This document shows positions 33,185 through 45,011 of a stretch of DNA of 64,000 bases, piece after piece. The DNA is taken from the NCBI GenBank assembly GCA_002682825.1, contig NOKP01000001.1:2758387-2822386 (forward strand). The letters run 5' to 3'. Position numbers and translations under genes: made by a program. The first letter of the stretch is position 1, and each line of letters begins with the position of its first letter. Source of the DNA: Neonectria sp. B-13. Its lineage: Eukaryota; Ascomycota; Sordariomycetes; Hypocreales; Nectriaceae. The notes beneath the pieces are model-generated. The model made no database searches, was not told the DNA's origin, and was given only the letters and a program-made list of their open reading frames with translations.

Positions 33185-34822
33185 ATGGCTGGACAAGGTC
33201 CGTCGTCGCCGAAGCCGACTCGGCAGTTCATCGAGCTCCAAGCTGACATTCATCACTTAGATGAGAAGAGACGGCCTGCCGCTCTAAATCTTACACCCAC
33301 CCGAACCGGTTCATCCGGGTCTTCTTCCTCGGACGGCTCCCTTAAGCCTCGCACTCCCCGTTTCGCCGAGGCCACTTCGGTACACTCTCCCGTCGACGCA
33401 CGATCACCTTTCGCCGACCCGGAAAAGTCTCACTTTGCCCAGACTCAACCCGGTGATCTCGGCTTTGGCTACATCGGAAACCGAGAGTCCGTCGCCGTCC
33501 CAATGACTCCCAGGACTCCCCTCAAGAGCGCCATGAGGGTGCCCGGAACGCCTGCCAGGCAGTTCACCAACCCTCTCAGCCCGACCTTCCTCCAGGAGGA
33601 CGTTCTCGAGAAGCGAGAGCTGTCAACTGAGAAGGAACAGGCTCGCGATGTGGTACGTGTCTTGCCATGTTCTCGCATATTGGGCCATCGCACTAACACC
33701 CAGACAGAAAATCAAGGCTCGCGTTCGGATGGCCAAGTTCGCTCTCCGTGGCGTCAACTTCAGCTGCTCCCTAATCATCATTTCCATGCTTTCATCGACC
33801 TTTGCCGTGTTCAATGCCACGCGTACCCTACCTTCCCAAAGCCGCATGCCCTCTTGGGCCAACAGTACCAACGCTTGGCCCCAGAAATTGGTCCTCTCCA
33901 TGGCTTGTCTGTCACTCTTTGCTTGTATCATGGTCTTTGCTGCGTACTTCCGAGGCGGCCATAAGCGTGCCGAGAAGGTCGGAACGTATTACACCCTGTT
34001 CGCTATCGGATGGGTAAGTTGACTCCCCTATGTCTCGAAGCTCGGTGTACAGGTTCTAACAGGTCCCAGTTCATGGTCAGCTTGGTCCTCTGGGTCATCA
34101 CCGCTGTTTTGTTCCAGCACTCCAAAAACACCTCGAACAACAAGGACATGTGGGGATGGTCCTGTCTCTCCAACACCCGAAGCCAAGTCTTTGGCGACAA
34201 GGTGGACTATGCGCTCCTCTGTCGTCTTCAGAACTGGGCCATGATTTGCATCATCATCGAGGTTGTCATCGAGGTCCTCTGCATCATTCTCTATAGCGTC
34301 GTCTTCTACCGCTACTACACCAAGCGCCGTCTTTTCAAGTCGATGGATATGCGAGACCGCGCCCGCTCCGATCTCTACCTCGCGCAGCTCCGTAACCAGT
34401 CCGCTCCCAACACCCCTGGCTTTGGCCCCAAGTCTCCCGCCCTGAGCCAGTTTGCCATGTCCCCTCGCCACCCTCCCGCCGCCTACCGAAACCTCTCCGA
34501 CATTGAAGAGAGCCCCTTCACCCCCGGAACCCAGTTCGTCGAGCCTCAGTCACAATTCGTCGGCAAGGTCGAATCCGACTTCAAGCTCCAGGCTCCTCCT
34601 ATCAAGGCTCCCGCCGCCACCCCCAAGATGGACCAGTCCGGCTTCGCCTCCACCAGTATTGCACCTCCGCCTCCCGCCGCCTACTTCCAGGACCACCCAG
34701 TCCAAGCCCCTGTTGGCGCTGACGAGCCCACGTATGACGTCGTTCCTATCCCCGGCGCTTACACCGGCCAGGCCACCCAGAGCCCGCCCCAAATCCAGAC
34801 CACGTTCGGGCAGGCCCGTTAA
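33185..34822 (+). CDS. Four-helix integral membrane protein, conserved in Sordariomycetes, function unknown
   Basis: Exons 33185-33652, 33708-34013 and 34070-34822 give 508 residues. The first about 165 residues are a disordered Pro/Ser/Thr-rich cytosolic tail with SP/TP sites (MTPRTPLKSAM, PVDARSPF). Four membrane helices follow at about residues 173-191, 217-237, 250-274 and 314-338, with a Trp/Cys-containing loop (NTSNNKDMWGWSCLS) between TM3 and TM4. A long C-terminal tail contains more TPxF/SPxF motifs and ends in a Gln/Pro-rich segment. The layout resembles MARVEL-like or plasma-membrane scaffold proteins, but no signature proves it. In exon 2 the acceptor must be CAGACAG (ends 33707), because the earlier CAG breaks the frame. 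Phosphorylation by proline-directed kinases is an inference only. Confidence 0.8.
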
Positions 34823-35744
34823 ATCAAGGGTGAACAGGCACGGGTTGCATTTTGCCTCTGCGAGCTTCAGCCAATACGAGGCGACTGCTTTCATGACATA
34901 CTTTTGGCGGTGATACCATATAGGCGTTTTTATTTTGGGCGGCAAGAACTGCTCCGTCTCTACTTTTTTACGGGGGACGGGATACAGACCGTATATACCT
35001 TTTCTTAATTTTCGGGGGATCCCTGTACGATTTACATCGACAAAAAGATGTCGTGAGTTGAAGACGATGGATCTCTATCACCATGGACGTAGCGTAACCT
35101 TTTCTTTTGTACGAAGTCCTTAAAGGATAGGGTATAGGAAATACAGACATGGCATTGAACCAAATTGAATCTTTTCTAAACCGCATGTGACAAATGTTTC
35201 CCGCCCGCCCGCCTTGTGTTATTAGACCTCGAAAAAGACCATAGGAATTAAATTTCAACACAGGTCAGGCCGATGGTCATTCAAAGTCGGAAGTATCGTT
35301 GTTAATAACTAGTCTTGCTAATGAGAATAACGTTGGGTAGATTCACTTGCAGAGTTGAGGCTCGCGTCACACGAATCATTGCAGTCATGGCGATAGGAGC
35401 AAAATCGTAAAGGAAATAATCATCATGAAAACGACACCTAAATACAACCAGGACAAAAGCAGGGTGAAAAACCATTGCATTACTTTTGGTAGCCCACCAC
35501 ACCTCCAGGTATTAGGTGCAAGGGACTTCCCGAGCCTCTGTCATGCAGCCAGTTTGGACCTCCTCCCCTCGACCACCTCCGGACCGACGGCAGCGCCGTC
35601 CCAGATGGTACTCTAGAAACGAGATCTATCAACTGCCTCAAATATCCGTAGACACTTCCAAGGATGCCAGACGGCCCTGCAGATTCAAGTTGCAGTAGGG
35701 CAATCTGGGGTAACGGTTCTGGAAGACGATGCTTTTTTTTTCTT
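34823..35744. other. Convergent 3' region, no gene seen
   Basis: Two long 3' UTRs between convergent stops, AT-rich between 34900 and 35500. No coding frame of note. Confidence 0.5.
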
Positions 35745-35940
35745 TTAGATGAGGTCGGCAACGTTCATGGGCATCTCCTCAATCTGAGTGCTGTAGAACT
35801 GCTCAATCTCACGCATCATTCGGACATCATCAGCGGTGACGAAGTTGATGGCGACACCCTTTCGGCCGAAACGACCACCACGACCAATTCGGTGGATGTA
35901 GTTCTCGCGGTTGGCGGGAAGGTCGTAGTTGATGACCAGG

Positions 35941-35971
<31 letters not shown>

Positions 35972-37367
35972 GGAGATCAGTGGCGATCAGGACACGGGAC
36001 GAGCCAGATCGGAACTCCTTCATGATCAGATCACGCTGAGTCTGGTCCATGTCACCGTGCATGGCCGAGACAGTGAAGTCACGGGCGGTGAGCTTGTCAG
36101 TGAGCCAATCGACCTTTCTGCGGGTGTTGCAGAAGATGACAGCCTGGGTGATGGTAACAGTCTCGTACAAGTCGGAGAGGGTGTCGAGCTTCCACTCCTC
36201 CTTCTCAACGGCAATGTAGAACTGCTTAATACCCTCCAGGGTAAGCTCGTCCTTCTTAACCAGGATACGGACGGGGTCGCGCATGAACTTGGTGGTGACC
36301 TCAAGGACGTCCTGGGGCATGGTAGCCGAGAGCAGGACAACCTGGGTGCTCTGGGGGAGGAGCTGGAAGATGTCGTAGATCTGCTCGGTGAAACCGCGCT
36401 GGAGAGGAAACTGTTAGTATAGGGTTTGGGTGGCAAAAGAACAGGAGAAATTTTCTTACAGAAAGCATCTCGTCGGCCTCGTCGAGGACGAACATCTTCA
36501 TGGCGTCGGTCTTGAGGAAACGACGCTGGATCATGTCCTGGACACGGCCGGGGGTTCCGACAACGACCTGGGGGCCGTCCTGGAGAGCCTTCATGTCATC
36601 ACGCACACTGGTTCCACCAATGCAGGCGTGGCACTCAATGTTCATGAAGTCGCCAATAGCGACAACAACCTTCTGAATCTGCTGAGCCAGCTCGCGAGTG
36701 GGGGCAAGGATCAGAGCCTGACACTGCTTGACGTTGGTGTCGATCTTCTGAAGAACGGAAACGGAGAAGGTGGCGGTCTTTCCAGTACCGGACTGGGCCT
36801 GAGCAATGACATCGTGACCCTTGATGACGGGCATAATCGCACGCTGCTGGATAGCAGAGGGGCGCTCGAAGCCATAGGCGTAGACTGCGTGGGGAGTGAG
36901 CGGCGTGCGGGAATAAGAGTGGTGGGGTTGCGGGCGAAGCACTTACCACCTCGGAGAAGCTCAGCCTTGAGGTTCATGTCATCGAAAGAATCGACGGTCT
37001 CGTCATAGTTAGACTCGATCTGTCCTGTAGAGCAGAAATGTCAGTCGCGGCGTCGAGGATAGGCATAGGCATGGTATAGAGAAAGATGATGTGTGGCGTC
37101 CCGGCGCAGAAAGCGAACGTTGGGCCGTGGTGGGCTGGTGGGAGGATGCGGCGGTCGCGGCCCACCAGGAAAAGCGCACGACAGGGCATTATCGCAGCCA
37201 GCCCACCACAAGCCGAACCCCACGACAGGGCAGCGAGCGGGCAGCGGGCGGGCAGCGCTCCCCAGCGTCGGCCGAGGCGCGCAAATCGAACGGTATCGTA
37301 CAGGGCAGGGCGGGAAAGGATAGAACTCACCCTCGGGGACGTCTTCGAGTCCCTTTTCGGTAGCCAT
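35745..37367 (-). CDS. tif1: eIF4A, DEAD-box translation initiation helicase
   Basis: ATP-dependent RNA helicase of eIF4F that unwinds mRNA leaders. Four minus-strand exons (37367-37331, 37024-36947, 36884-36460, 36398-35745) give 397 residues, exactly the usual eIF4A length. The Q motif is [12 protein letters not shown]; further motifs are [58 protein letters not shown] and [13 protein letters not shown]. The pattern [19 protein letters not shown] and the end MPMNVADLI distinguish it from eIF4A-III (FAL1). Intron 1, right after codon 12, is unusually long and GC-rich (306 nt, 37025-37330) for this genome; long first introns in highly expressed translation genes often carry enhancer function, here an inference. 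Confidence 0.95.
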
Positions 37368-38917
37368 ATTCGCGGAGGAGGTGGGAATCTAGATTAAGCA
37401 CAGCTCAATCTAGAAGTCGATGAAGCGCGGGGTGGCGGGTGGAAGTAAGAGGGCAGGCTTCGGGGGAAGGCTGCGCTGGACGTGAAAAGAAGCTGGGTAT
37501 TCGACTAGATCTAAACGCTCTCGCAAAAGGACGAGAGTCGGCGGGATCTAGGAAGGAGATGGATATCGGTTTGGTGTTTTGGATGCAGGATGGGAGAAGA
37601 GGAAAAAAAAGTCGATGAGGGGCGGCGTGGAGGCAGTATTTTTTTTCTTTGCTTCCCGGGTGCTTACTTGGAAAACACGCAGCCAATCATCGGGCTGGGG
37701 CAAGTTGGTGGGTTGGTGGGCGGCGTGGTGGGCGAGTAGTGGGGCTGACGATTAGGGTACCTTGACTGGATAGTGGGTACCTTCACAGGCTGACAGGGTA
37801 CTTTGCGCTCCTTGACTCCGAGTCATCGACTGCAGTGACTCCCATTATTCCCCTTGTCGCGGTACCGACCATGCCACTGCCCCGCCTAAGATCTTGGAGG
37901 TACCTTGCCTATCGGCGCAGGTTTTTTTTTGTTCCTCTTTTTTTATTTTAGTGAGCGTTGAGGGTGATAATGTTTTTTTTTTCCTCTCCCTTTCTGCCCA
38001 CTGTCATTGCCCCTCTCAACCCCTCTACGACCACCGCCTCCGCCGAAAATGTGCCCCGCCACCCGTTTTTTTTCTTTTCTTTCCTGGGCGGGCCATTGTG
38101 TGTGTGTGCGTGCCTGTGTGTGTTTCCCTGTGTGGCGGACGAGTGGACTGAATGACTGAACAATGAGTGACTGAAGATGATGGTGACTCGGAGGATGAGT
38201 AACTGAGTGAGTGACTCGACCCGACCCGACGGGACTCGACTCGGCCATGCTCAAGTTTACAGCCACGACCACAAGCGGCTTCCTGCTTCCAGCTTCCACA
38301 CAACCAACTTGAAAATCTGCGAGCAGTAACGGCCGATCAGTGTGCGTGCATCCCTCGTCACTTGTGATTCACCAACGCCCTGTCATCCGATCCTAATTTT
38401 CCACTGCTACGGGCCTAGGCGCGGCTCCCGACGACTCACTCGTCAGGCGATTTTTCTCTTTCTCCAGACTCTCCGCGTCAGCTTCGTTCGCCCTGCGCTA
38501 CACGCTACCGTCCGCCCTGAATGGCAGTCCCGCCACGTACTAGACCTAACTATCAGCATCGTACGGTCTAATCACCTATGTCTCTCATCACCCCCTACGC
38601 CCAGCCATGCATTTCCTCGTCCTCCAGGGTCTTTCCTTTCAATGGTACTTGCCGACCTACTAAAGGTACGAATACAGTTACTCGTATCTGACCTTGGAAT
38701 TTCAACTTCAAAACCCTGCTGTTCTAGACCTCTGTCTGTGTGCCAAGCTTGGCTTCTTTGTTCCTTTTCCCTTCGCTCTGTTTCTGGCCTCAACTGCACC
38801 ACCAACAACAACACCACCGCGACGCCATCTGTTGTAATGTCAATGACGACCTTTACCACTACCAGTTCGCTGTGCGACAGGACAACTGACTTGTCCAAAT
38901 TTGCGGCTGACTCAATC
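37368..38917. other. Intergenic region upstream of eIF4A, no gene seen
   Basis: About 1.5 kb of eIF4A upstream sequence: three GGTACCTT sites between 37756 and 37906, T tracts near 37921-37990, and TG microsatellite 38098-38125. No coding frame of note. Confidence 0.45.
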
Positions 38918-40383
38918 CTCCCGCATGCTTGACTCAAGCCTCTAGGCAACCAATATTTCCACGGCCGGAATGCGGAACTTGCTGCCAGACGAGGTCAGGA
39001 TGCTCAGCCTAGAGCATATCGATACCCCTGGACTATTTAACCTTAGCCACACATTCAGGTTTCTCTATGCGTTTTGCCACTCGGGCGAATTATGAAGCCT
39101 GTGTTGGTCCAGTAAGCTTATCTCCGTGTTCCGTGTTTCGTAGCCATCCCTCAAACCTCCATGGGTTGGTTGAGTCACCAACAGTACCTTGGTTTCTTGA
39201 GTTCCTGAGGTATCTATCCAACCTGGTCACCTCCCAAGGTTAGCAAGTCGATTCGCTAGCAAGGATCTTAGAGGTCGACCGTGTTTGCACTGCCCCCTCC
39301 AGAAGAGCGAGGAAGGCGATGACAGCAACGTCTTGTCCGACATCCTTCGTCGACTTTTTACGTATCTATGTTGTCCTGTTACACTTTGCTTCCAAAATTC
39401 CCAAACCCCGAATCCGCCGTTTTAAGTATTTGACATGCGAGAAATGTGCCGAGTAATAGACTAAGCAGCCCTTTATCCTCACCAAGTGTATTCAGAACTG
39501 GCCTGTTTGATCCAAGTGGTCCATCAAGTCCCTCCATAGAACGTTTGCTAATGTTGGGCTCCGCGCCGAGGCCGAGGACTAGCCACCCGCGACATATTGC
39601 GACTACTTGAAGAACAACAGGGACGATAGTCCCTTGTGCCTGTTTGATCGAAAACTTGCGGAGAAGATGAGCCTTGTGGTAGGACGTGAATCTGGCACGG
39701 CATACTGGAGACCAGATCGCTTTGGCCCTGACATGTCCGAAGTTCTCGGTGATGAGTGACCAGCCCACCGGTGGCTGATTGCTGGCACAATGACCCCAGT
39801 GCCACGAGTGCTTAGAACGTCGTGATTCAGTGGTTTAAGTACTGGATCATGTTTCTGCCCATGGCCCAGGTTTCGGGCGTCTACGTGTCGCAAGACAATG
39901 CTGAGGTGACGAACCCGCTGGGCATCGCCGAGTGGCTGCTCACGTTCCACTAGGAGGCGCGGCGGTTACCACAGCATATCGAGAGCATTTGCAAGACAGG
40001 AGAGATTCTCCATGTCCCGAGTGGATGGTGGCATCTAGTCAATCTTGAAAGCGGTATTGCCCTGACAAAGACTTTGTTCCCCCAAGCCCGAAACTCGTGT
40101 CGGAAGTGTTGTTATTCCTGCGGGACAAAGCTGACCAGGTCGGCGGGTTCAACGACGAGGTTGGTGGTCCCATTGGGCTTTTTCGGACAGGTTGAAGAGC
40201 ATTTATCCCAAGGTACCGGATAAGGCATTGGACCTGGCTGATACGAAGGGTGGGAGGGAGCGCAAGTGGGATGCTACGGTTGGTGCTGCAGAAGAGGAAC
40301 AACCAGGTGGAGGCGGGTTCAGCTTCCGGTTTCGAGGCGATGATGATGAAGATATACCCCCCATTATGTCTACCTCCGACTAG
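38918..40383 (+). pseudogene. Decayed F-box/JmjC-domain gene (JMJD6/PTDSR-like)
   Basis: Conceptual translation in shifting frames follows one protein from end to end. It runs from a KPLGNQYF motif and an F-box (LPDEV...LFNLSHTFRFLYAFCHSGEL, 38982-39092) through RSTVFALPPPEE (39272 on), PFILTKCIQNWPV, SLHRTFANVGLRAEAED and SPLCLFDRKLAEKM to the JmjC core: RWLIAG, DPSATSA, KYWIMF, GVYVSQDNAEVTNPLGIAEW, GEILHVPSGWWHL and SGIALTKTLFPQ. The end is FSFRFRGDDDEDIPP. It cannot be translated: in-frame stops lie at 38930, 39093, 39257, 39269, 39454, 39457, 39508, 39580, 39757, 39813 and 39951. About 30 nt around 39786 that should hold the iron-binding region are deleted, and there are frameshifts near 39350, 40085 and 40185. 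F-box/JmjC proteins are known as 2-oxoglutarate oxygenases; this copy is dead. Its 5' limit is uncertain. Confidence 0.82.
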
Positions 40384-42652
40384 AGAACGACGACGAGTAG
40401 ACAATACTGTGATAATATTCATCATGGATAGTTCATACTTGTTCCTTATCAGGGTGCGCAGGCCTACCGCTGATGAGGTTCAAGGAGCCCACCTTTGCTA
40501 AAAATTAAAAATCGAACTCCAATGGTATCATTCATCGCAAGGCTTGAGGAGATCGTGACAGAGAGAAGGGGGGGGGGGGAGTGAATAAGAAGGTCAACTT
40601 CGTACTTCCTTTGAGGACTCACATGAATAGGGGTCCAGAGGGCGACGGTGACAGGGATTTGGTCCCAGACTCCCAGTGACGGTTCCATGCCAACGTGGGG
40701 TGATTGTGACCCACCTTATTATTAGCATTCATCACATTCTCCAAGATTGCTTGCGCATTACGAAGTACATAGTAGTTGTGCTTGAGTCTTCCGTGAGAGT
40801 TCCATTCTGACCATTGGCCGTATGACCGGAACAAGGACCGAGGCCATCGAAGCCTTTGAAGGCCCAACCACTGTCCACTGTAGGTAGGTACTATGTAACT
40901 GGGAAAACTCGAAAGAAAAGGCGCGTAGCTGGAGAGAGAGTGCCAAGCCCACAGCTAGCCCTGGTCGTCAATTACATCTCCACCTTGATATTGAAAGGTG
41001 GATGAGGGCTAGTTTGGACGCAGGTAGGTATGTCTGGAGAAGAAGTCTCCATGGACGAAGGTGCAAACCACTCCGCAGTTCTACAGCATAATACTACGTA
41101 CCAATCACTGATATTCCGTGTTGTTTTCCTACACCCAGTCGCGACATTTGATTTGCAGAGCAACCATCCAGTGCCAGCGGGATGCAACCCAAAGGTAGTA
41201 AGTAGGTAGCAGCTCTTGGCAGTTGTCCAATGGGTGTACGAAGTATGCGGGACGGGAGCTTTCCAGCAGTCGATGGTAGCTAGCCCCCTAAATATACAAA
41301 TATACAGGGCGTCTCGCCCACTGCCGCAGGAAGGCGCCGAGCCTGATGCGACCTCGCCGTGACGGGAGCGTCCAGTCCCGTCCCGTCGACTGAAGCTGAA
41401 GCTGTAACAGGTGCCTCCGCCCTAGGTTGAGTCGGCCCCAGTGCCCGGCAACCCGTCGCCCGTGCCATGTGGGCGGGTGGCCTGTGGAAGCTTGGCCTGC
41501 TAGTACCACCCAAGCTTCAGGAGGTACACGGTACATGTGCCGCCTGCAGCTTTCACTGGACCACTCCCGTCCACTCACTGGGCGTTGGCGCTCTCGGTCC
41601 AACTGGAAACCTGGCCTCTCCCACCCGTCATCACCATCACCCTCATCGCCATCGCCATCACCATCACCTACCGTATCAGCTGAGGTGCCACGCTGACGCC
41701 CTAAATCACACGAAAGAATAGAAGACTTGGCTTGACTTGGCACCTTGTCGCAGCATCACCAAACGAAACTCTGCGACGACAAATGAGCTAGACGAGCCTC
41801 CCCCATCGCTCATTCGCGTCGCTCGCCCGTTAGTGTCACCGACAATCTCTTGTCAATCCACAAAGTACCACCTACCTACCTGCCACTCTCCCAAGTAATT
41901 AACTCCCGCCCACCGAGACTCCTATTACCTGTGGTTTTTTTTCCTTCGCCCAGGGAGAAGAGAAGACAGCGCAGTACAGTGGGGGTGTTCCCTTTAACCA
42001 TAACCCCCATGCGAAGCCCGTCCGAGTTCCGTCGTTCGGTCTTGCATCATCAGCATCCATCCATCATCAGCTCGCCCTCTCTCTCCGACTGCCACACAAC
42101 CCTCCGTGCTCTGTCCTCCTTTCTCCCTTTTCCTCTTTGCGCGCGCGCTTCGCTTCTGCTGCTTCTGCTCGTTGCATTATTATTGTTTCTCTATTTTCCC
42201 GCCCTGGTACTTTCTCTCCTTTCTCATTTTATTTTATTGATATGCTACCTACCTAACCGTAAGTGTGTCCCCTGGCGTGGTTCTGCTCACCTGCTGTAAC
42301 GCGCGCTCTCTCCGCCTCTCCACCTTTGCTCTGGTCCCTTTCTTCTCCGCGCTGCCGCATCCCCGGCCACTGAAGCCAGGCTGACCATAGCTCGAGACAG
42401 CCTCTCCCCCCTTCAAAGTTGCCTTCCTTTGTCCTGCTCTGTCGACCCACCGCATCCCCCCTCATAGATCGATCCTTCCTCGGTTCATCTTGGCTCGCCG
42501 CACGAGCTTCGCTCCTCCTCCTCTTCGTCGCGCCATCTTTCCCGTCTTCCGATCCTTAGATTTCATCCACCGCAACTCAACGCACCGCATCGCATCCCGC
42601 TCCTCCTCCACGTAATACATCGATCCTCTCGCCAGGGGCCCGCGTCCCAGTC
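40384..42652. other. Intergenic region and long leader of the CCCH/SMR gene
   Basis: No gene recognised. It includes a G run (40568-40580), CATCAC-type microsatellite (41630-41672), and from about 41850 a strongly C/T-rich leader. A spliced 5' UTR is possible (GTAAGTGTGTCC donor at 42259). Confidence 0.45.
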
Positions 42653-45011
42653 ATGGTGTCCGACGAGCACTACGAACTCTGCTTGCCCATCTTGCAGAAT
42701 GCCACGCTCGAGGACGAGGACAAGACGGACAAGCTAGAGGAGCTCTTTCGCAAGGAGACGTCCCTGACCGGCACTTCGCTCGACAACGCCATCCTAGACG
42801 CTCTGTGGCGCTATCGCGATGGTGGCGGGACCTCCACGTCGCCGCCTCCTATCCGCCAGACCATCCTCAGACGTCCCTCTCCAGCGTCATGGCGCGGCTC
42901 GCCAACTCCCCTCTCTGGATCTCCAAGACTGGCCGTGAGTCCGCTAGCTCCCCCAGGCTTCGTCCCCTCCACCTTTGGCCGGGCCAAGTCATCCACAGCC
43001 TCGCCCTTTTCGTCTCCCAGGGCCTCGCCGCGGCTGGCTCTTGCGACGCCCGTGATCCCCCATAGTCCCAACCTGAACGCGTACGAGTTCGCAAGCGACC
43101 CGACCCCTGCCACCGAGATCCTGGGCGAATACCAAACCGAGAATGTTGAGTGGCTCGTTAGTGACGATGCCGCCAGCGTCACCTCATCCGTCGGCACAGT
43201 GGCCAGCGCCCTGAACGCTGCCGCCCCCGAGTTTTCATCCATGTCCGCCCAGTCGTCCGACATGTCGCCGTATGACATGCTGCGCTCTATCCTCGGCCAG
43301 GCCAGGACTGATGAGGAGATTGAGGCCGCCTTGGCGCTCCATGGCTATGACCTGAGTGCAACCATCGTGTCCATCATGGAGAGCCAAGCCCAAGACGGCA
43401 GTCTGGGTACGCCCTCGGAGGAGCCCAAGAACGTGCTAATTGGAAAGTCCGTATCCCCCGAGGGCCGCCCAACCACGCCTATCGGACAGCAAAAGTCTGG
43501 GGTCATTTGCAAATTCTACATGTCCACGGGCCAGTGTCTCCGTGCAGACTGTCGCTTCAGCCATGACCTCAGTAATCACTTGTGCAAGTAAGTCCATGAT
43601 ATCACTCTGCAGTCAAGCGTTATGCCGTTTATCTAACCAAGCTGTCCCTTTCAGGTACTGGGTGATGGGGAACTGCTTAGCTGGAGAGACATGCATCTTC
43701 TCGCACGATCCCGCAAAGCTAATGAACAAGCTCTCTCTCGACGGGTCTAACACCCCGCCGTCCAAGGGTCAGGGGAATCTGCAACTACAGGATCTCAACT
43801 CGTTCCCGTCTCTCCGACCCGGAACTCCAGAGCAGCTAGGCGGATTCCTAGGAGGTCTCAATCTGCCATCTGTAGGTATAACTCCGCCGCCGGGCCTAAA
43901 GCATTTCCACGGAACCGAGAGCCCTCGCTCGCGATCTCGCCCTGGCAGCCGGCACCAAGCTAGGGACACGGGTGTCTCTGCTCCAGCGTTTGACGACAAC
44001 GACGCTTTCCCCTCGCTGGGGTCTGCATCTGCCAAACAGGGCAAGAAGCATCACGGTAAACGTGGTGGTCACGGCCATGGACACAAAGAGAACTTCGCCC
44101 CAAGCTCGCTGGCCGATATTGTCAGATTGTCCCCGGCCCCGGTCTCCCCTCGCCCCGAACCTAAGAAGGTGGGGCGTAACGGCGTTTCGACGGGGCTTCG
44201 AAACGGCGAGAACAGTGCCGCTGCTCAGGCGATTCCCAGCCCGAAGCACGTTCCCTGGCTTGAGACGGGAGAGCGGGCCAACAAATCGTACCTGAAGGCT
44301 CGTCAAGAAGCTATCAAGCACGGCGGCCTTCGTAACAAGTTTCTGCAAAGGTTTGTTTTCCTTGACCCAGCAACACCAATGCATGTTTGATAAGCCGAGC
44401 CAAAGCTAACGCATGGGAACAGTGCTGCACAGGCGTGGAACCGTAATGATGCCAGGGCCGCCAAGGCTCTCAGCCTGCGAGGACAGAGCGAGAACGATTT
44501 GATGCGAAAGGCGCACCGTGAGGCAGCGCGGGAGCTGTACGAAGAGCGCAACAGGGGCAGCGCGACCGGGCTGGAGCTCTACGTCGACCTGCACGGGCTG
44601 CACCCCGAGGAGGCTGTCGAGTACCTAGAGAAGGTGCTGATGGAGAACAGCAAGGAGTCTCGGGCCATCTACGCCATCACCGGATCCGGGCACCACAGTA
44701 AGAACGGCAAAGACAAGGTGGGCAGGGCGATCCGCAACTTCCTCAACGAGTGGCGGTACGCGTACCGAGAGTTCTCGGTGCCGGGCGACCGCAACAACAT
44801 GGGAGGCATCCTGGGCATCGATGCGCGCAGCTGGGACAAGTCGCTGGGGCGAGAGGTCGGAGCGGACGAGGACAATGAAGAGGAGGAGGAAGAGGATGAG
44901 GAGGAGGAGGAGGAGGAAATAGACATCTTGAGCCAGGGCGTGGAGATTGGCGACGGCAAGGTGAGGCTGCTCGTGCGAGATCCGCCCAAGGGGCCCAGCG
45001 GACGGCGATGA
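42653..45011 (+). CDS. CCCH zinc-finger protein with DUF1771 and SMR domains
   Basis: Exons 42653-43587, 43655-44350 and 44423-45011 encode 739 residues. The N-terminal half is disordered, with a CUE/UBA-like helix bundle at about residues 204-243 (PYDMLRSILGQARTDEEIEA). Two CCCH zinc fingers follow (CKFYMSTGQCLRADCRFSH and CKYWVMGNCLAGETCIFSH, the second assembled across intron 1). The C-terminal third has the DUF1771 helix (RKAHREAARELYEERNRG) and an SMR domain with DLHGLH and TGSGHHS motifs, then an acidic tail. SMR/DUF1771 proteins such as yeast Cue2 and human N4BP2 cleave mRNA at stalled or collided ribosomes; the added CCCH fingers suggest RNA binding. Function in no-go decay is an inference from domains. 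The acidic GAG-rich tail is a microsatellite-like tract in the DNA. Confidence 0.88.

Noticed and set aside
35664..37008. Long plus-strand frames opposite eIF4A
   Set aside because: Mirror frames of a strongly codon-biased gene; the helicase motifs are all on the minus strand.
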